Assembly: GCA_050084515.1 (NCBI GenBank)
Contig: CM114272.1
Span: forward strand, 28,954,001-29,018,000
DNA: 64,000 nucleotides
DNA from: Blasia pusilla
Lineage: Eukaryota; Marchantiophyta; Marchantiopsida; Blasiales
Direction of reading: 5' to 3'
Part shown: positions 35,006-47,404 of the stretch, in pieces
Layout of the letters: every line of letters starts with the position of its first letter
Numbering within the stretch: position 1 is the stretch's first letter
Translations under genes and position numbers: made by a program
The notes under the pieces: generated by a model
Database searches by the model: none
What the model was told of the DNA's origin: nothing
Seen by the model: only the letters and a program-made list of their open reading frames with translations

Positions 35006-35010
35006 GCCGG

Positions 35011-36400
35011 TGTTTACGTGGGCTTGTTGCCATTTTCTTTTGCATTCTTTTATGCATTCTTTTCTCCTCTTTTGAGTTGTTATTACCTTTCTTTGTCCTC
35101 TTTTGAGGTTTATTTTATCATAAAGTGGTTTGTGTTAAGCTCTTACATCAAACTCCTATGTTGCATATAGTAAGGACATATAAGAACCAAACTTGGCACA
35201 ATCTAGAGGCTAAGTAAGAGAGGATAAGTAGGCCATTGGGCAATGATAGGAATCTTGCCTAAGGAATCTCTTAAGCAGTTTTTCCACATATTTTTATTTA
35301 AAAAATGATAAGAAATAAATTTCAAAATTTCCTCTTCCTTTTCTACATTAATTTTAATAGAAAATCAACTTCATCTTCCGTTTTCCTCATCAAAATTTCT
35401 CTCGCCTCATTAGTTTCCATGTTTCAGATATTTTTAAAGTAAAAATAATGATGAGATCGTCTAATCGGAATTACCATTTATTACATCGTTGAATCGTTTA
35501 CTTGAATAGTAGGAGTCCCTTGCATAACCCGAAGTTAAGACAACCCGGGAATTGCGCTAAACACAAAGACAGTAAAGTCCTCATTAGAGAATTGATTAGC
35601 AGTGATCTCGGATCCACTAGGTCGGGGCTTACGGTTGTCCGTCCCATTAACACGACCCAAAGTGCGATTAGTGAATCTAATTAGTCAAACCGTTTTCGAT
35701 CTCCCAAAGGACGACGAAGAAAACCGCGATTAGTCAAGCGCATTAGTCAAACTTGGGTGACCTCCCGAGTCTCTCTATATTCTCCCTCGGCTACCTTCGT
35801 CAGAATTCGAACGAACGAACTCGCCGAGCCGACGTCCGTCGCCTAACCGCAAACCGGCACACGTTCCCATGCCGCCGACGAGCGGCGTCCACCGCGGAAG
35901 GAACGGAGATCGTCGGACCCCACATCCGACGGTGCACGGGTTCTGAACGTCCGTCCCGCGTCGTCCGTCCACGAGCCGACCGAGAGGAGAGGAGAGGAGC
36001 AGGTAGCCACCCCGCCGAACCTGTCGCCGTCCGTACTTCCGCTGGAGGCGTTTAAACCGAGATGAGTCTGGGTTCGCGGGTCACCCAACCGTCAATGGGC
36101 GACCCGGCATCGCCTCACCCCCACCGCTGTTTCCATGTGAGCTTTATCCCCGTCCGGTCCCACCAGCGCCCCCGTACTCTTCGGCTTTGACTGCCCGTCA
36201 CTGCCGTCATGCAGCCCGGGATCCATTCCGCCCTCCACAGCAGCGGCCTCCGGGGCCCATGCCCGGGTCCACCATTTCGGTTCAGTCCACCTTTTCCGCT
36301 TTCTGTGTAACTGCTAAAGCGTTCGTCTGCCGGAGCGCTCGCTCTCTGACAGAGTCTGGATTCCCGGGAATGTAACGCTATTAAATACTAGATAAAATAA
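35011..36400. other. Gene-free stretch, GC-rich at 35.5-36.4 kb
   Basis: After the retroelement tail the composition changes from AT-rich to a CpG-rich block (about 35,760-36,370) with 60-100-codon frames rich in Arg, Ala and Pro on both strands. These frames have no known domain and look like composition shadows. A start ATG with a plausible gene was not found. Confidence 0.4.
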
Positions 36401-39400
36401 ATTACCGGAAAGGAATTTCAACGTTTCTATGTCGACGTTCAAAATTCAGTTACGGAACGAATATGTGTGTTTTAGCGTCATCGTTAAATGCTCGAGAGAC
36501 GTCGAATGAAACCCTCCAGCGATATTTAGAGAAAGGGTTGTTCGTGTTACTCCTTCCGGTTTAAGTTTTAAGAAATTTCAAGCTTCAGATATTGTTTTGC
36601 ATTTTCTTTTAAAAAATTCGAATTTTTAGAAGAAACCTCCATATGCGAGAAATATAAACGGAGTCCGCACGAGAAAAGACTTCGCGGAGGAAGACGGAGA
36701 ATAATCACTTAGAACAAGGTCCATGAAGTTAAATAAAAGTTGTTGGATTCATTCTAATTATGCGCGCTAGTAAGGTCCTTCTATTGTTAACATCTGTCTT
36801 TTTAAGGCTCTTCTATTGTTGAGGCGTGTGTGTGACGGTAATTGAACGAAGAGGAAAAAGAAATTTGTCACCGAGTCACCCATGCATCGCACCAGCAACA
36901 TGCAATTATTTTATTAAAAATGAAATATTTATCTCTTAATATTACCGGATAGAGAATAAAACCTTCTTCAAACATCAATCCTAAACGGTGATTCCTTAAC
37001 CCTCGACTTTGGCTGCCATGAGCTAACTAATAAAATCGTAACAATGGGAGAAAGATGGTTGGCGAATTCTCCATAAAATGATCTCACCCATGGATATGTG
37101 ATATGAAATCAAAGTTGGTTGGATATTTAGAGTTGAATGTTTTGCAAGATGGAGATTATTTTTGGGTGTGTGGCATGGCCAAAAAGATCGCAAAATTTTA
37201 AGAGTACGTTCTTATTGTGGGGTTTAGTCTGCAAAATTTTAATTAAAATAATATTATAAATATATTCCTCGCTCAATATTTATGCCGATCAAACATCTAA
37301 CTTGAAACCCTTTTTTTTAAACATATTCTCTCTTTTCCTTTTGAAAATTAATTCTTTTGAATCAAATTTTCAAGAAAATCCAAAATGGAATTTAAATTTT
37401 CCTGGAAACCAAGCTTGACAATTATTTGATTAATTCTTTTCAAGATGTTCTAAGAAGAATTGGGAAAATTATAAGGAGATTCTGAAATTTGAAGACAAAA
37501 AATCTATGGTATAATAAGACCCTTCTTGCTCCACTTTCCCCTTTAAGTTAGTTTATTATATGATAATACTAGTGGAAAGTTGTGGTTATTCCATGTAAGG
37601 ATTCTCTAGAAAAATGCTAAAATAAACCGTCTTATTACTTAATGATTTTAAAAGCCAGTTTGATCAGTATGGTGTATGAATCTTTTTAAAGTAGAAAAGG
37701 AAGACCATGTTAATCCTGGAAAATATTTAAAAATAAAAGGAGTGCCTTTTTGAGGAATTTTTTTCTCAAATTTCTTTTAAGAATATCATACCAATCAAAA
37801 AATATTCTAAAAAAAATATTGATTATAGTTGTTCAAACATTTACATTTATTGGCCTTTAATTAATAATTTCACAAAAAACTTATTTCATGAGAATTTTAT
37901 CCCACACATTGAAGAGACTTCTTGTACTTAAAAGAAAAAATCACTCGAGATACACAATTGTGCACAAATCATAAATTTTGCATAACTATATCATTTTAAC
38001 GAAAACCTCACTTTCTCTAGATATTTCGATATCCTCCAACATGGAGTACATCTTCTTAATCTTATCTTTGCACTTCAATATGTTCTCCTAATTTGATAGC
38101 ATAAAATTATGTAAATTGCACTTTTTTTATCCTTAAAATAGATCAGACCTTTACCCCCAATTTGACCTAACCACTTAGGATCCATGACGGACGGTGCGAT
38201 GCACGGTCTACTCCATGATCCAGTAACCCTAAACGCTCCGTTATGCTACTTGAATGCCCCCCTATCCAAATGCTCATACCACGCTACCCACATTCTGGGT
38301 TCAAAAGTCACGTGGTGATCGCTCCGGTGTCGCCATTTCAAAATCATTCCTGTGATAATAGTATAGATGTTGTCACATAGAATGAAGGATATCATGACTA
38401 AACATTGTGTTTTGTAGATTGGATGTGGGTATAAACTCGTGACATTATGATATTTTGTGTATGACTTAATACTCTTTAAAAAAGAGTAGGTATGGATTGT
38501 TGGGTAGCTCATGGAATAACTCTCATTTGGGCATTATGACGACTAGCATAGCTTTGTGTAGTGGTAATGGTTGTAACAAGGAACAAGATACTTTACTTGG
38601 TATCCAATTCACGATGACATGCCCCCTAAGTCCACAAATTGTGTCATCCTCTTTCCACTAATTTTTTTGTAAGATATGACTTTTTAATAAGGTAGAAGAA
38701 AAAATTATAACCATGATCACCTCTTGCGAGAAACAATGCTTCAAATGTCCAATAACTAATTTATGAAGCCCTATTATATCTAGGACATTAATGTACATAT
38801 GACATCCTATAACTTCAAGTGCAATCTAGACTAGTAGATCCCCTAATGTTAGTAATTTAATATCCAAATTAATCTCAATTAACCCTCTAGATCTTTAAGA
38901 ATGGATAATGGATCATTGGATTATAATTTGTTATTGTTCCAAGAAAATTTCTCTCTAATTCTTAATAACTTGTTAAAAAAATCCAACATAAAATAAATTC
39001 CTAAACTAAAATTATGAAAAAGATGAGAAATATCATATATCAACTATTTTAAAAAAACATTAGATGCCATATTATATTTTAATAAGTCATCTAATACTTT
39101 CCTATCATGAATAAGATCTACCTTTAAAGATCATAAGTATTAAAATAATAATCATGGTATTTGTAGTTATTAAAAAGCAAGAGTATATTGTGTGGCTCGG
39201 TAAGAAAGTTGTGCATAAAGATAGGTGTGGAGAAGTCAATAGTGACCTATTGGCCTCCCTTAGTAACTTGTGTGCATATATCTTCCTTTGAAAGCATTTA
39301 TAGGATTTTCTTGGAGTTTCTTGATTAGATCGCATAAATTTTTGTATTTATGGGGGGTGGCTTGTATGCCAATTCATCTCCTTAGAGCCTTAGGGAACTT

Positions 39401-41940
39401 GAGAGGGGTATATCCCAAGGGGAGCCTTAATAAAACTAAGTTTTCTATTATTGAGCCTTCTAAGCACATGCTAGGGCAAAGTGTTACAAACCTAGATTTT
39501 CTTAGAGAACCCTCACGTGAAGGGTAGATTTGGTTCCATTGTTATTTAGTGTTATCACAAAACGATATGTGTTTCATTTAAGTGTGAAATGAATAAGTAA
39601 GCATGAAGTGATCCCAAAAACTAAATGGAAAAACTTATATTAAGATTCGCAAACTTAAATGAATAGGCTCTTCATATGATGGTATGTACATGGATATGAT
39701 GTGTTTATGATAGAGTTATGTTGGAGTTATAGTTCTGTGTATACATGACAAAAATTTATATTATGTAGCAATGTGTATGTGCATGACATCCTCAACCTAC
39801 AAAACTTGTGACAACCAACAAGCTTCTTCTAGTGTCGAAACTCTCTTTGTGAGTCTAAATAAAAAATGAATTATTTGATAGATTTTGGATTTTTAATAAA
39901 AGACACGTAACGTCCATAGAACACTTTATCTTCTTTAATATCTTTAATAACTACATATATTGGTTTCGTGGATCGTGTGATAATTTTTTTTTTCATTTCA
40001 CACTTAAAAAGAATACATTTTTTAAGTGTCAAATGAATAATTAAGCATGAAGTGATCCCAAAAACTAAATGGAAAAACTTATATTAAGATTCGCATCTCA
40101 ATCTATGTTATTAATGAAAGGTTTCCTTTCTTGTTTGCTACAACCAAGATATGAAATATGTCTTCTCATGAGTCCCTTGGCTTTAGAACAAACCTTCATT
40201 ACTAATAATTTTATTTGAAGTTCATATAAAGTTTTCATTATTATGGATGGATGTATATATTGCTTGAAGACAAAGTTCTAAATACTCAAATTTTACCACC
40301 TTTGTATATGTAAGTTTCAAAAGGAAAGACCTTTCATTTTAAAAATAAATCAATGGAAGATTAGAAGATGATAAAGTATGAGTGATTTTTAAAAGAAATC
40401 CTAAACTATTCAATGGGAAGGGAATTTTTATTTAATTTAGACAAGCATTTACACATTAGTGGTTAAGAAGATGATTAAGTGAGACAAGGAAATTTCAATT
40501 TACGAAATAAGGAAGGTGAAGGGGATTGATTAATTTTTTATAAGGGGATTGTCTTTCCAAAATAAGAAATCGGAAGGGAGAGGCTTTCCAAGTGAAAAAT
40601 GAGAGGATATATAGATAAGGTATAAAGAAGTAGAGTTTAAATCGAAGGGGAGTAATCCATAAATAACAAGGACGGGAATTGAGTTTTATTCAAATTTATC
40701 TATTATTATGGATAAGTGCAGACCTAATTGTAAGACAAAAGAAGAAACCTACAAGATTTATAATGATTTTACATATTGAGAAATAAAAAAAAGGATTAAG
40801 GATGGAGGATTTGAGCTTTTATCTTTAATATCTTAAATAAAAAGGTGATGGATCTTCTAATTGAAGATACATAGTAAAGACAGACCTTAAAAGAAAAATG
40901 TCATTAAGGAGGAAGAGAAGTGTATTAATATGACAAAGTAAGGAGTTGAGATTTTCAGATCATGCTTTGCATGAGCATGCCGACCAGAGACAAAAAATTA
41001 AGAACTAATTTTATCACTTAAACTTTTTTTTTTTTTGAAACCATTCTATCATCCTTAACTCTTGGCATGATAAATGATATAGGTAATATCCCCAAGTTGA
41101 GTATATTGTAATAGAGATCATCATATATTATCATAATTTTCATCCTATATATCTTGAATAAATCATGTAAGAGAAAACCTCCAAATATATTTGATTCGTA
41201 TTTTAATCTACTATCCAAATCTCCTTTCTTTAGTTTTTTTAGAACTTTGATTCAAATGGTTTCATTCGAATTGTTATATATATTCTTCCATTAGCAATAT
41301 ATTATAATTAAACCATCTTACACTCACAAACATCTAAGTTATTTCAAAATATGCAAAATCATTTGTTTTATTAATTTTTTTTAAAAGTATGTTTTTCTAC
41401 TTAGTTCTAAAAGTCATATATTAATTTAGTGCCAAATGGATCCAAGACTCACGTTTCTCTTATATATCTTTAGGAATTTTCTTTCAATAATTATGACACA
41501 ATCTACTTCTATCCATTGTTCACTATTTTTTCAAATACCTATATTTTATTTTCTTATGTCTATCTATATATCATTATTTTTATATGGAAATATTTTACTT
41601 TCTTTCTTCCAACTAGTAAGAAATCAATTGCGAACCCAATAATATTCCAAACTTGTACTTTTATTGATGAGACTTTTGCTTTTTCGAACCTTATCTAAAT
41701 GGATCTTGTGTCTCAACTTTTCTCTTGATCTATCTTTTTTATTTATTTCATAAGACTCTTCGTTCAAGATTTTAAACTTGCTAGAATATGGCTACATTAT
41801 TGGGGAAAATCCATGATAAATAAAAGATATTATATTAACGATCCACCAAAAGATAAGTAGCAAAGAGACAAATATTGAGATGCCTTAGAAGTTTGTTCTT
41901 TTGTTAAGTGTCTTATTAACTACCTAATGAAAGACATCTA
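36401..41940. other. AT-rich gene-free stretch
   Basis: No coding frame over 90 codons and no domain. A hairpin gacggtgcgatgcacggtc at about 38,188-38,206 is of the Helitron-end type but lacks CTRRT. A 75-bp direct repeat lies at 39.6/40.0 kb (separate entry). Another palindromic word, catgctttgcatgagcatg, is at about 40,961-40,979. Confidence 0.4.
39577..40095. repeat. 75-bp direct repeat pair 369 bp apart, with an inverted piece between
   Basis: 39577-39651 and 40021-40095 differ at two positions only (tttaagtgt(g/c)aaatgaataa(g/t)taagc...). Between them, tttcatttcacactta (about 39991-40006) is the reverse complement of the repeat's first part. Confidence 0.85.
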
Positions 41941-41944
41941 TTTC

Positions 41945-42246
41945 ATTATTGGAGAGTGCCTTCTTGATTCGCAACACCTCTATGCATGCTTGGCAACCAG
42001 GCAGCAAGAAAATATTTTCTATTCTACGAACAGAAAAAAAAATGTTTTCAATACTACGAGCAACAAGAATTTTTTATTGTGCAACATGATTAGTTCCCAC
42101 ACTCCCATGCATAGGATTAGAGTAAACACTTTTCGGGTGTTGACACATGTCATTTTAAAATCCTTCTATTCTTAATGGGTGTCATTTAAAAATAATTAAA
42201 TCAAGAGGAAAATCTCTCACCTGTGCATCGTACGGGCAGCATATTA
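41945..42246 (+). mobile_element. Helitron-like element, second copy
   Basis: Starts gagagtgccttcttgatt like the copy at 22,685 and has the same terminal core GTGCATCGTACGGGC (42225-42239), but the CTAGT end is lost. The next bases, TCTATACTATGAAGGC (42248 on), resemble the usual 5' end of a plant Helitron (TC followed by TATACTAT), so another element may begin there. Confidence 0.45.
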
Positions 42247-43443
42247 ATCTATACTATGAAGGCATCATAGCTCTTCCTCCTACAAGAAAGATGGCTCCTT
42301 CCCATTTTGAAGCTTTCTAGAATTGAATATGATGAGAAATATTTAAATTAATTAAAATTTTTTTGATTAAAATTTTTAATCAACCTAGCATGGATGCCAA
42401 CACAATCAATCAACACAAGCAATATCAGCTTATGAAATGAAAGGAACACAATCATCGCAATTAGAGCATCCCTTAGAGCGAGATCTCATAACACCTAAAA
42501 TTATACCATCAAATGTTTCTGGGCACGAGTGGGGAAATCAATTTCTCGACCTTAAAAACTCATATTACGGATTAATTTTTGTCCAATGTGTCGACTCTAT
42601 CCTCTAGTGCCCATGGGATTCAACTACACAATGCTCACAAATATTTAGGGCCCTTACAAGTTCTCGTCATTTTTTTCCTCATCGTCTAGACTATCTACTT
42701 GTCTTCCACACGTGTTTATAAAATTCTCTATCCTCCCACCCCTCTCAAACGGCCGCACACGGGTTAAATGAAAACCATTAAAAAAAGAAAAATCCCATGG
42801 TACCTTTGAAAATCTAAGACTCTCCACAACTCTGAAAAAATATGGTACTTTTAACACTTAATTAATCCTAACTTTGGGCCCTTTACACCAACATAGGAAG
42901 GCTAAAAAAACGTATGTGTGGAGACGGGTTCCGAACCCCATCTTCTTGTAATAATATAGAAGATTAAAATTGATGAAAAAGGTATTAGTATTCGTTTTCC
43001 AAATTGAAAAAGAAAGTAGGTTTAACATCCAGCGAATGACCTAACAAGTACGCAGTCGAGGGGAGGCACTTTACTCGGGAGCATTCGTTCCGTCCACCGG
43101 CCCATGTCCGTCCGTCAGTCACAAGCAGCTGTCTGTCCAGCAGAAGCAGCAGGAGGCTTTTCATGGACTTTTGCAGATGTATATGAGGTAGAGGGAATGG
43201 CAGCCTCAATCGTCAGTCCGCTACGGGGATTGCGGTGCGGTCGCGGGCGAGCGATTCGGCAATAGAGTGGTGGTGAGGGTGGGGGGCACAAGAATTCGGC
43301 TCGGCCAGGAATTCGTTCGTCGTCGTCGTTCGAATCTGACAGCGGAGGCCGTTTGCGCCGACACGAGTCTTGATTTCGTCGGAGATGAGCGCGGAAATCG
43401 ACGATTTTTCGCGCTGAATGAGCGGAGCTGTTGGCGCATCTAG

Positions 43444-43662
43444 ATGTTGTCGGAGGGCGCTGTAGTTGAGGATCCGCGGCGGCTAGAGAGTAGGAGGCGG
43501 TACTCTTGCGTTGGAGCTCGATGCGCGGATGTAGGGTGCGCGCGAAGCCTCGGGGCTTTCGCGCTGCCTCCTCCGCCTTTAGCGATGTCGCCTTCTGTCT
43601 ATTTCTGTTTTCGGCAGTGTGTCGTGCACTCGGTGGTGGTTTTTGTACCCTCGCGTCGCTGA
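43444..43662 (+). other. Upstream ORF in the leader of the ARM-repeat gene
   Basis: 72-codon frame ending 63 nt before the main ATG at 43726. A second short uORF starts at ATG 43713, overlaps the main start and stops after 12 codons. Whether the transcript includes them is not known. If it does, initiation at the main ATG would be reduced. Confidence 0.3.
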
Positions 43663-43725
43663 AGTGAATGCGAGTAGTCTCTGGAGTGCAGACCGGCGAG
43701 AGCCTCTGCCGCATGCTCGGTCGCT

Positions 43726-45075
43726 ATGTTAAGCAACGGGAAGCATGGTAGGTTGCCAAGAGCCATGCCCCTGTCGAAGGCTCAGACGTTTACGTGCGGA
43801 ATCTTTGGAGTTTGTAGTCCGTTCTTGCTGAGTCCCCGCACCCCTCCGTTCAAAGTTCCGAACAACAGTCAAGATTTCTCAGCGTCCAACATTCTGCTCA
43901 TACAGCAGGGTGACAGGACAGATGAGCCCGGTGGACGCTCTCAGCCATCTTCCAGTTGTTCAGACACCCCTAATTTCTACTCCTTGAATACTATCACACC
44001 TTGTTCCAGTGCGGATCGCAGTGCGCCAATTTCCCCTTCGAACTCGGATCGTGTCCTGTGTAGAGAGGTATGGACAGATATTGAACTGGCCAAGCAGTCG
44101 CCTGCCGCCGACTTCTCCAAGCTCTTGCCTGTAGTGGAGCTCTCGCCGCAACAATCGATCCACAATCTTCTGGTCAAGATCCGGAAAGGGCAGTGCTCCA
44201 AGAGCGGTCTGGAGGCTCTTCAGAAGTTCATGAAGGACAGTAAAGTGGACAATGTGCGCGATCTTGAGGGGGAAGTAGCTCGTGCCCTCATTGCATTGCT
44301 CACTTCCAGTACGATCGAGCAGTGCTACAAGCATACAGAGCCTTATCAGGAGGCTTTTGCTGCTGTTGTACGTCTCGCGTGCTGCGAAGCCGTCCTGGAG
44401 ATGTGCGTGAGTTCAGAAATGCTGGTCGTCCTCGAATGGATGCTGAACAGGGGCAGCTTAGATGCCAGGGCTAATTGCGCAATTCTGGTGCAGAAAGTCG
44501 CGTGCAACGAGAAGCTGGAGGCATCCATCCGGGATAGGCCCAGCATTATGGATGGGGTTTTGAGACTGATGCAGAAGAGGGATCAACCGAATGCCACAAA
44601 GCTGGCAACGAGAGCGCTTCTAGCCCTCTGCCTCGCCAAAGAGAATCGATGCGGAGCTGTCCGTGCCGGTGCGGTTTGTGCCATAGTGAAGATTCTTCCT
44701 GGCGCAAAGGTTGGAACGGCAGAGAAGGCGCTCGCAACATTGGAGCTCCTTGGCACAACCTCTGAGGGTCGGGCAGCGATGAGCGAGAACGACCTGTTGG
44801 TTCCCATTCTTGTGAACACCATTTTGAAAGTTTCGGATCGAGCTACAGAGTATGCTGCTGGAGGCCTGTGCGCGATTTGTACCCCGGATACACTTCCAAT
44901 CCAAGAGAAGGCCGTCCAGGCGGGTGCGCAGACCCGCCTTCTTCTGCTTTTACAAAGCCAATGTACGCCGAGGGCCAAGCGTAAGGCTCTCCAGCTTTTG
45001 AAAGTGTTGCATAAGTTCTGGGATCAGGATCCTCGAAACGTGGAGTCGGGTCAAACTGAAGCAATTCATTATTAG
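43726..45075 (+). CDS. ARM-repeat protein related to plant PUB E3 ligases, U-box absent
   Basis: Intronless 449-codon gene. Residues 1-130 are Ser/Pro-rich and unordered (SSSCSDTPNFYSLNT). Residues about 140-440 are armadillo-type helical repeats: ARALIALLTSSTIEQC, LEWMLNRGSLDARANCAILV, LATRALLALCLAKENRCGAV, AEKALATLELLGTTSEGRAA, SDRATEYAAGGLCAICTP and AKRKALQLLKVLHKFWDQDP. The order and wording follow the C-terminal half of the PUB22-27 type of U-box/ARM proteins (ERALAALELL...SEGRAA, VSDRATEYA). The U-box that should precede it is missing, so it is probably not itself an E3 ligase and may bind substrates or partners. Start: ATG 43726 gives the longest frame; ATG 43765 (gccATGc) has a better context. 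Base use is GC-richer than the flanks. Confidence 0.82.
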   Translation: MLSNGKHGRLPRAMPLSKAQTFTCGIFGVCSPFLLSPRTPPFKVPNNSQDFSASNILLIQQGDRTDEPGGRSQPSSSCSDTPNFYSLNTITPCSSADRSAPISPSNSDRVLCREVWTDIELAKQSPAADFSKLLPVVELSPQQSIHNLLVKIRKGQCSKSGLEALQKFMKDSKVDNVRDLEGEVARALIALLTSSTIEQCYKHTEPYQEAFAAVVRLACCEAVLEMCVSSEMLVVLEWMLNRGSLDARANCAILVQKVACNEKLEASIRDRPSIMDGVLRLMQKRDQPNATKLATRALLALCLAKENRCGAVRAGAVCAIVKILPGAKVGTAEKALATLELLGTTSEGRAAMSENDLLVPILVNTILKVSDRATEYAAGGLCAICTPDTLPIQEKAVQAGAQTRLLLLLQSQCTPRAKRKALQLLKVLHKFWDQDPRNVESGQTEAIHY

Positions 45076-46075
45076 CGAGAATTGATCTTAGCTCATCTCG
45101 GCTCCAACATTCTACGATTTCTTGTCGTGCGCAGCCCCATCTGTTTTTCAGTGGTGCGGCACCTCGAGAATCTTGCACAGCTATGCGAAGCGGCTGCGAT
45201 GGTTTTTTCATATACCCCTGTCCCCCAACATCAGATTCCCCGCGGTAAGCCCAAGTCACTGCGACTTTCGGTGTTTGGCTCATGCCTTGGGATCGTTAGC
45301 CTAAGGATAAGGGGATTCGCCGCTATTCTGGTCGAGGAGATTTTCCGCTGAGTGTTGTTTTGTCTTGCCTGTTGAAGCTGTCGGGGTTATGTTCGAGAAT
45401 TGTCCAAGGAATACGCCTCATGTTCATGGGAGAGCTCAAGTAGCAGCGTTGGCCCCTTCCTCATACCTAAAGTAGATGCCCAGTGTGGGTTTTTCCGAAG
45501 ACACTGGAACTGTACAGGTATCACTCACCGTCTGGAGAATTGAACTTTTCAGGATAGTCCCCCATAGGCCGCTTACTTAGATACGAATCAGTCGTCTGTA
45601 CGAAGACGCAGTTCTTTTTTGAGCCCCGTTTCCCTTTGCCTCATTCAGGGTGTTTTTGTTTAAGTTGGGCATTGTACTTCAGAGAGTCTTCCCTTCGTTA
45701 GCCACTGTGTACAAAGTGCCAATTGGAAGCTTTCGACTGGATTTACACATGATAGAGTAAGTAGTGTGAATACGATCCGATTAGTTTGTGTGTTGTCGAG
45801 TCTTCAGATCGCAAAGACTCACAACGTGGACGGTTGAGTTGTAGCTAAGTCCCCATTACAGGACTATTTAACTTATAAATGTGCACCCACTTATTTGCAA
45901 CTCTTGGCTTCGGTGCATGAATGGTTTATATGCTCGAGAACGTAGTGTGATATGATGCTATGATCCTGCTTTCTGAGATGACAGGTCAATCGACCCGAAG
46001 ATAGGCTGTGCCTACCAATGGATGACTCGCCATGAACACGGTGTTCCCTTTTAGTATGCGGTCTCTACTATCGTG
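45076..46075 (+). other. Presumed 3' UTR and downstream spacer of the ARM gene
   Basis: Balanced composition with no long frame. No AATAAA signal was found, and no other gene. The transcript end cannot be placed. Confidence 0.3.
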
Positions 46076-46171
46076 CCCCAATACTCGACGGACAATTGGA
46101 CCCAACCTATCAACTCCATTAAACCCCAATACTCGACGGTCAATTGGACCCAACCTATCAACTCCATTAAA
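46076..46171. repeat. Tandem duplication of 48 bp
   Basis: 46076-46123 and 46124-46171 are identical except one base (gacggaca / gacggtca). The unit begins ccccaatactcgacgg. Confidence 0.95.
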
Positions 46172-47400
46172 CTTCTGGCTCCGCCTTTATTTGTGCTCAC
46201 TTCAATCTTTCCCCTATCCAAGACTTGCGTCTTCACACGATGAGTCTGACCAGTCCGAGCGTGAATGGTCGAGGATTGATTCACGTCTGTCTCAAGTTTC
46301 TTCGTTTCCCGCTAGATCTCACGGATATCTAGTCGGTTATTTCACTCTCATCTATTTCCGACGGTGCAGTGACCTTCTCCATTGAATCGAGTTACTGACC
46401 CGGCTACCCTGGCGTGGCCATGCCCATGCTCCCAACTTACCACTTCCATGAAGTTGGCGTTGGTATTATGGCAGCCAATCGAAGGTTGTCTTTTAATTAT
46501 GTGCAGACATTGACAACTCAATTCGATGGTCTTTTTCCATTTCTGACGGTCAGAAAGGCAGATGGGCGGACAGTGAGGGATTGTGACGATGGCGTCCAAA
46601 GGTGGGATTTGTTGGAGGATGAAGGTGAGCAGAGGGTGAGAGTATCAGCGAGTGTCCGGATCTTGGAGTGCCAATAGACGGCGAGAGTTTAGGCGCGAGA
46701 TTAAAGTGAAGGCAGCGATTTTGGGCGGGAACGGCGGGAGGCATGGACGGGGACGGCGGGAGGAAGGACGGAGGGCGTAGGGGACGAAAAGAGACGTGTT
46801 ACATGTCGAAAGGGAGAACATGACGAGAACTTCGTTTTGATCCGGACCTTGCTGCATGGCGTGAAGTATTTTTATTTTTATTCATCTTTTTAAAATTCGG
46901 ATCATATTAGGGTTCCAAATGTGAATATTAGGGCTTAGCTTATTGTCATTTGGAGAAATTTCCCAAGATAACGTCCTCTATTCATCCACCCTTTCCTTCC
47001 TTTCCCAAGTCCTTTATTGTTTGTCGTATTTGTCGTATGTGCTTCTCATTTGGTTCGATTCACGTTTGTATTTGTTACCCCTCCCGTATATACACTTTTC
47101 TTTTCATCTATTTTATCTCGAAAGACCCATGATCTTTTCACACTCTTAGCAACTCTACGTATTCATGAGTTTATTTTTGGGAGGGGGTTGGGACTAGAAG
47201 TCCTAGGTGATGTCGGTAGGTGGGAGTTTATGTTAGAGGGAGTATTATCGTGGACGGGAAGAGAGTGGTTTGCCAGGATCGCTCGTTCGAATGGGGATGA
47301 TAGGACTATTATTGACGGGGGATTGTCGCACGATTTTATTGGAGGGGGTCATGTCCTCTTCTTGGTGAGTTGCATCCATGCCTTGACCCGCATCGGCTCC
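46172..47400. other. Gene-free stretch
   Basis: Only short frames without domains. From about 47,150 the sequence may already belong to the 5' part of retroelement copy B, but the boundary is not visible. Confidence 0.35.
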
Positions 47401-47404
47401 CCGT

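Larger units (their letters stand above)
31240..35010 (+). mobile_element. RLE-type non-LTR retroelement, copy A (nearly full length, broken)
   Basis: In order: a proline-rich N-terminus, a zinc finger, reverse transcriptase, a zinc knuckle and a PD-(D/E)XK (restriction-like) endonuclease. This is the arrangement of R2-like early-branching non-LTR elements, as opposed to APE-type LINEs. Lesions seen: in-frame TGA at 31717-31719, frameshift near 32,180, frameshift near 33,630, a short unrelated insert at about 33,880-34,100 and TAA at 34481-34483. Four more copies of the family lie at 47.4, 52.5, 56.9 and 61.6 kb. Clade membership (R2, Utopia or another) was not decided. Confidence 0.85.

Noticed and set aside
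43115-43714. 199-codon minus-strand frame upstream of the ARM gene
   Set aside because: Arg/Ser/Pro-rich shadow in the GC-rich leader of the plus-strand gene; no domain.
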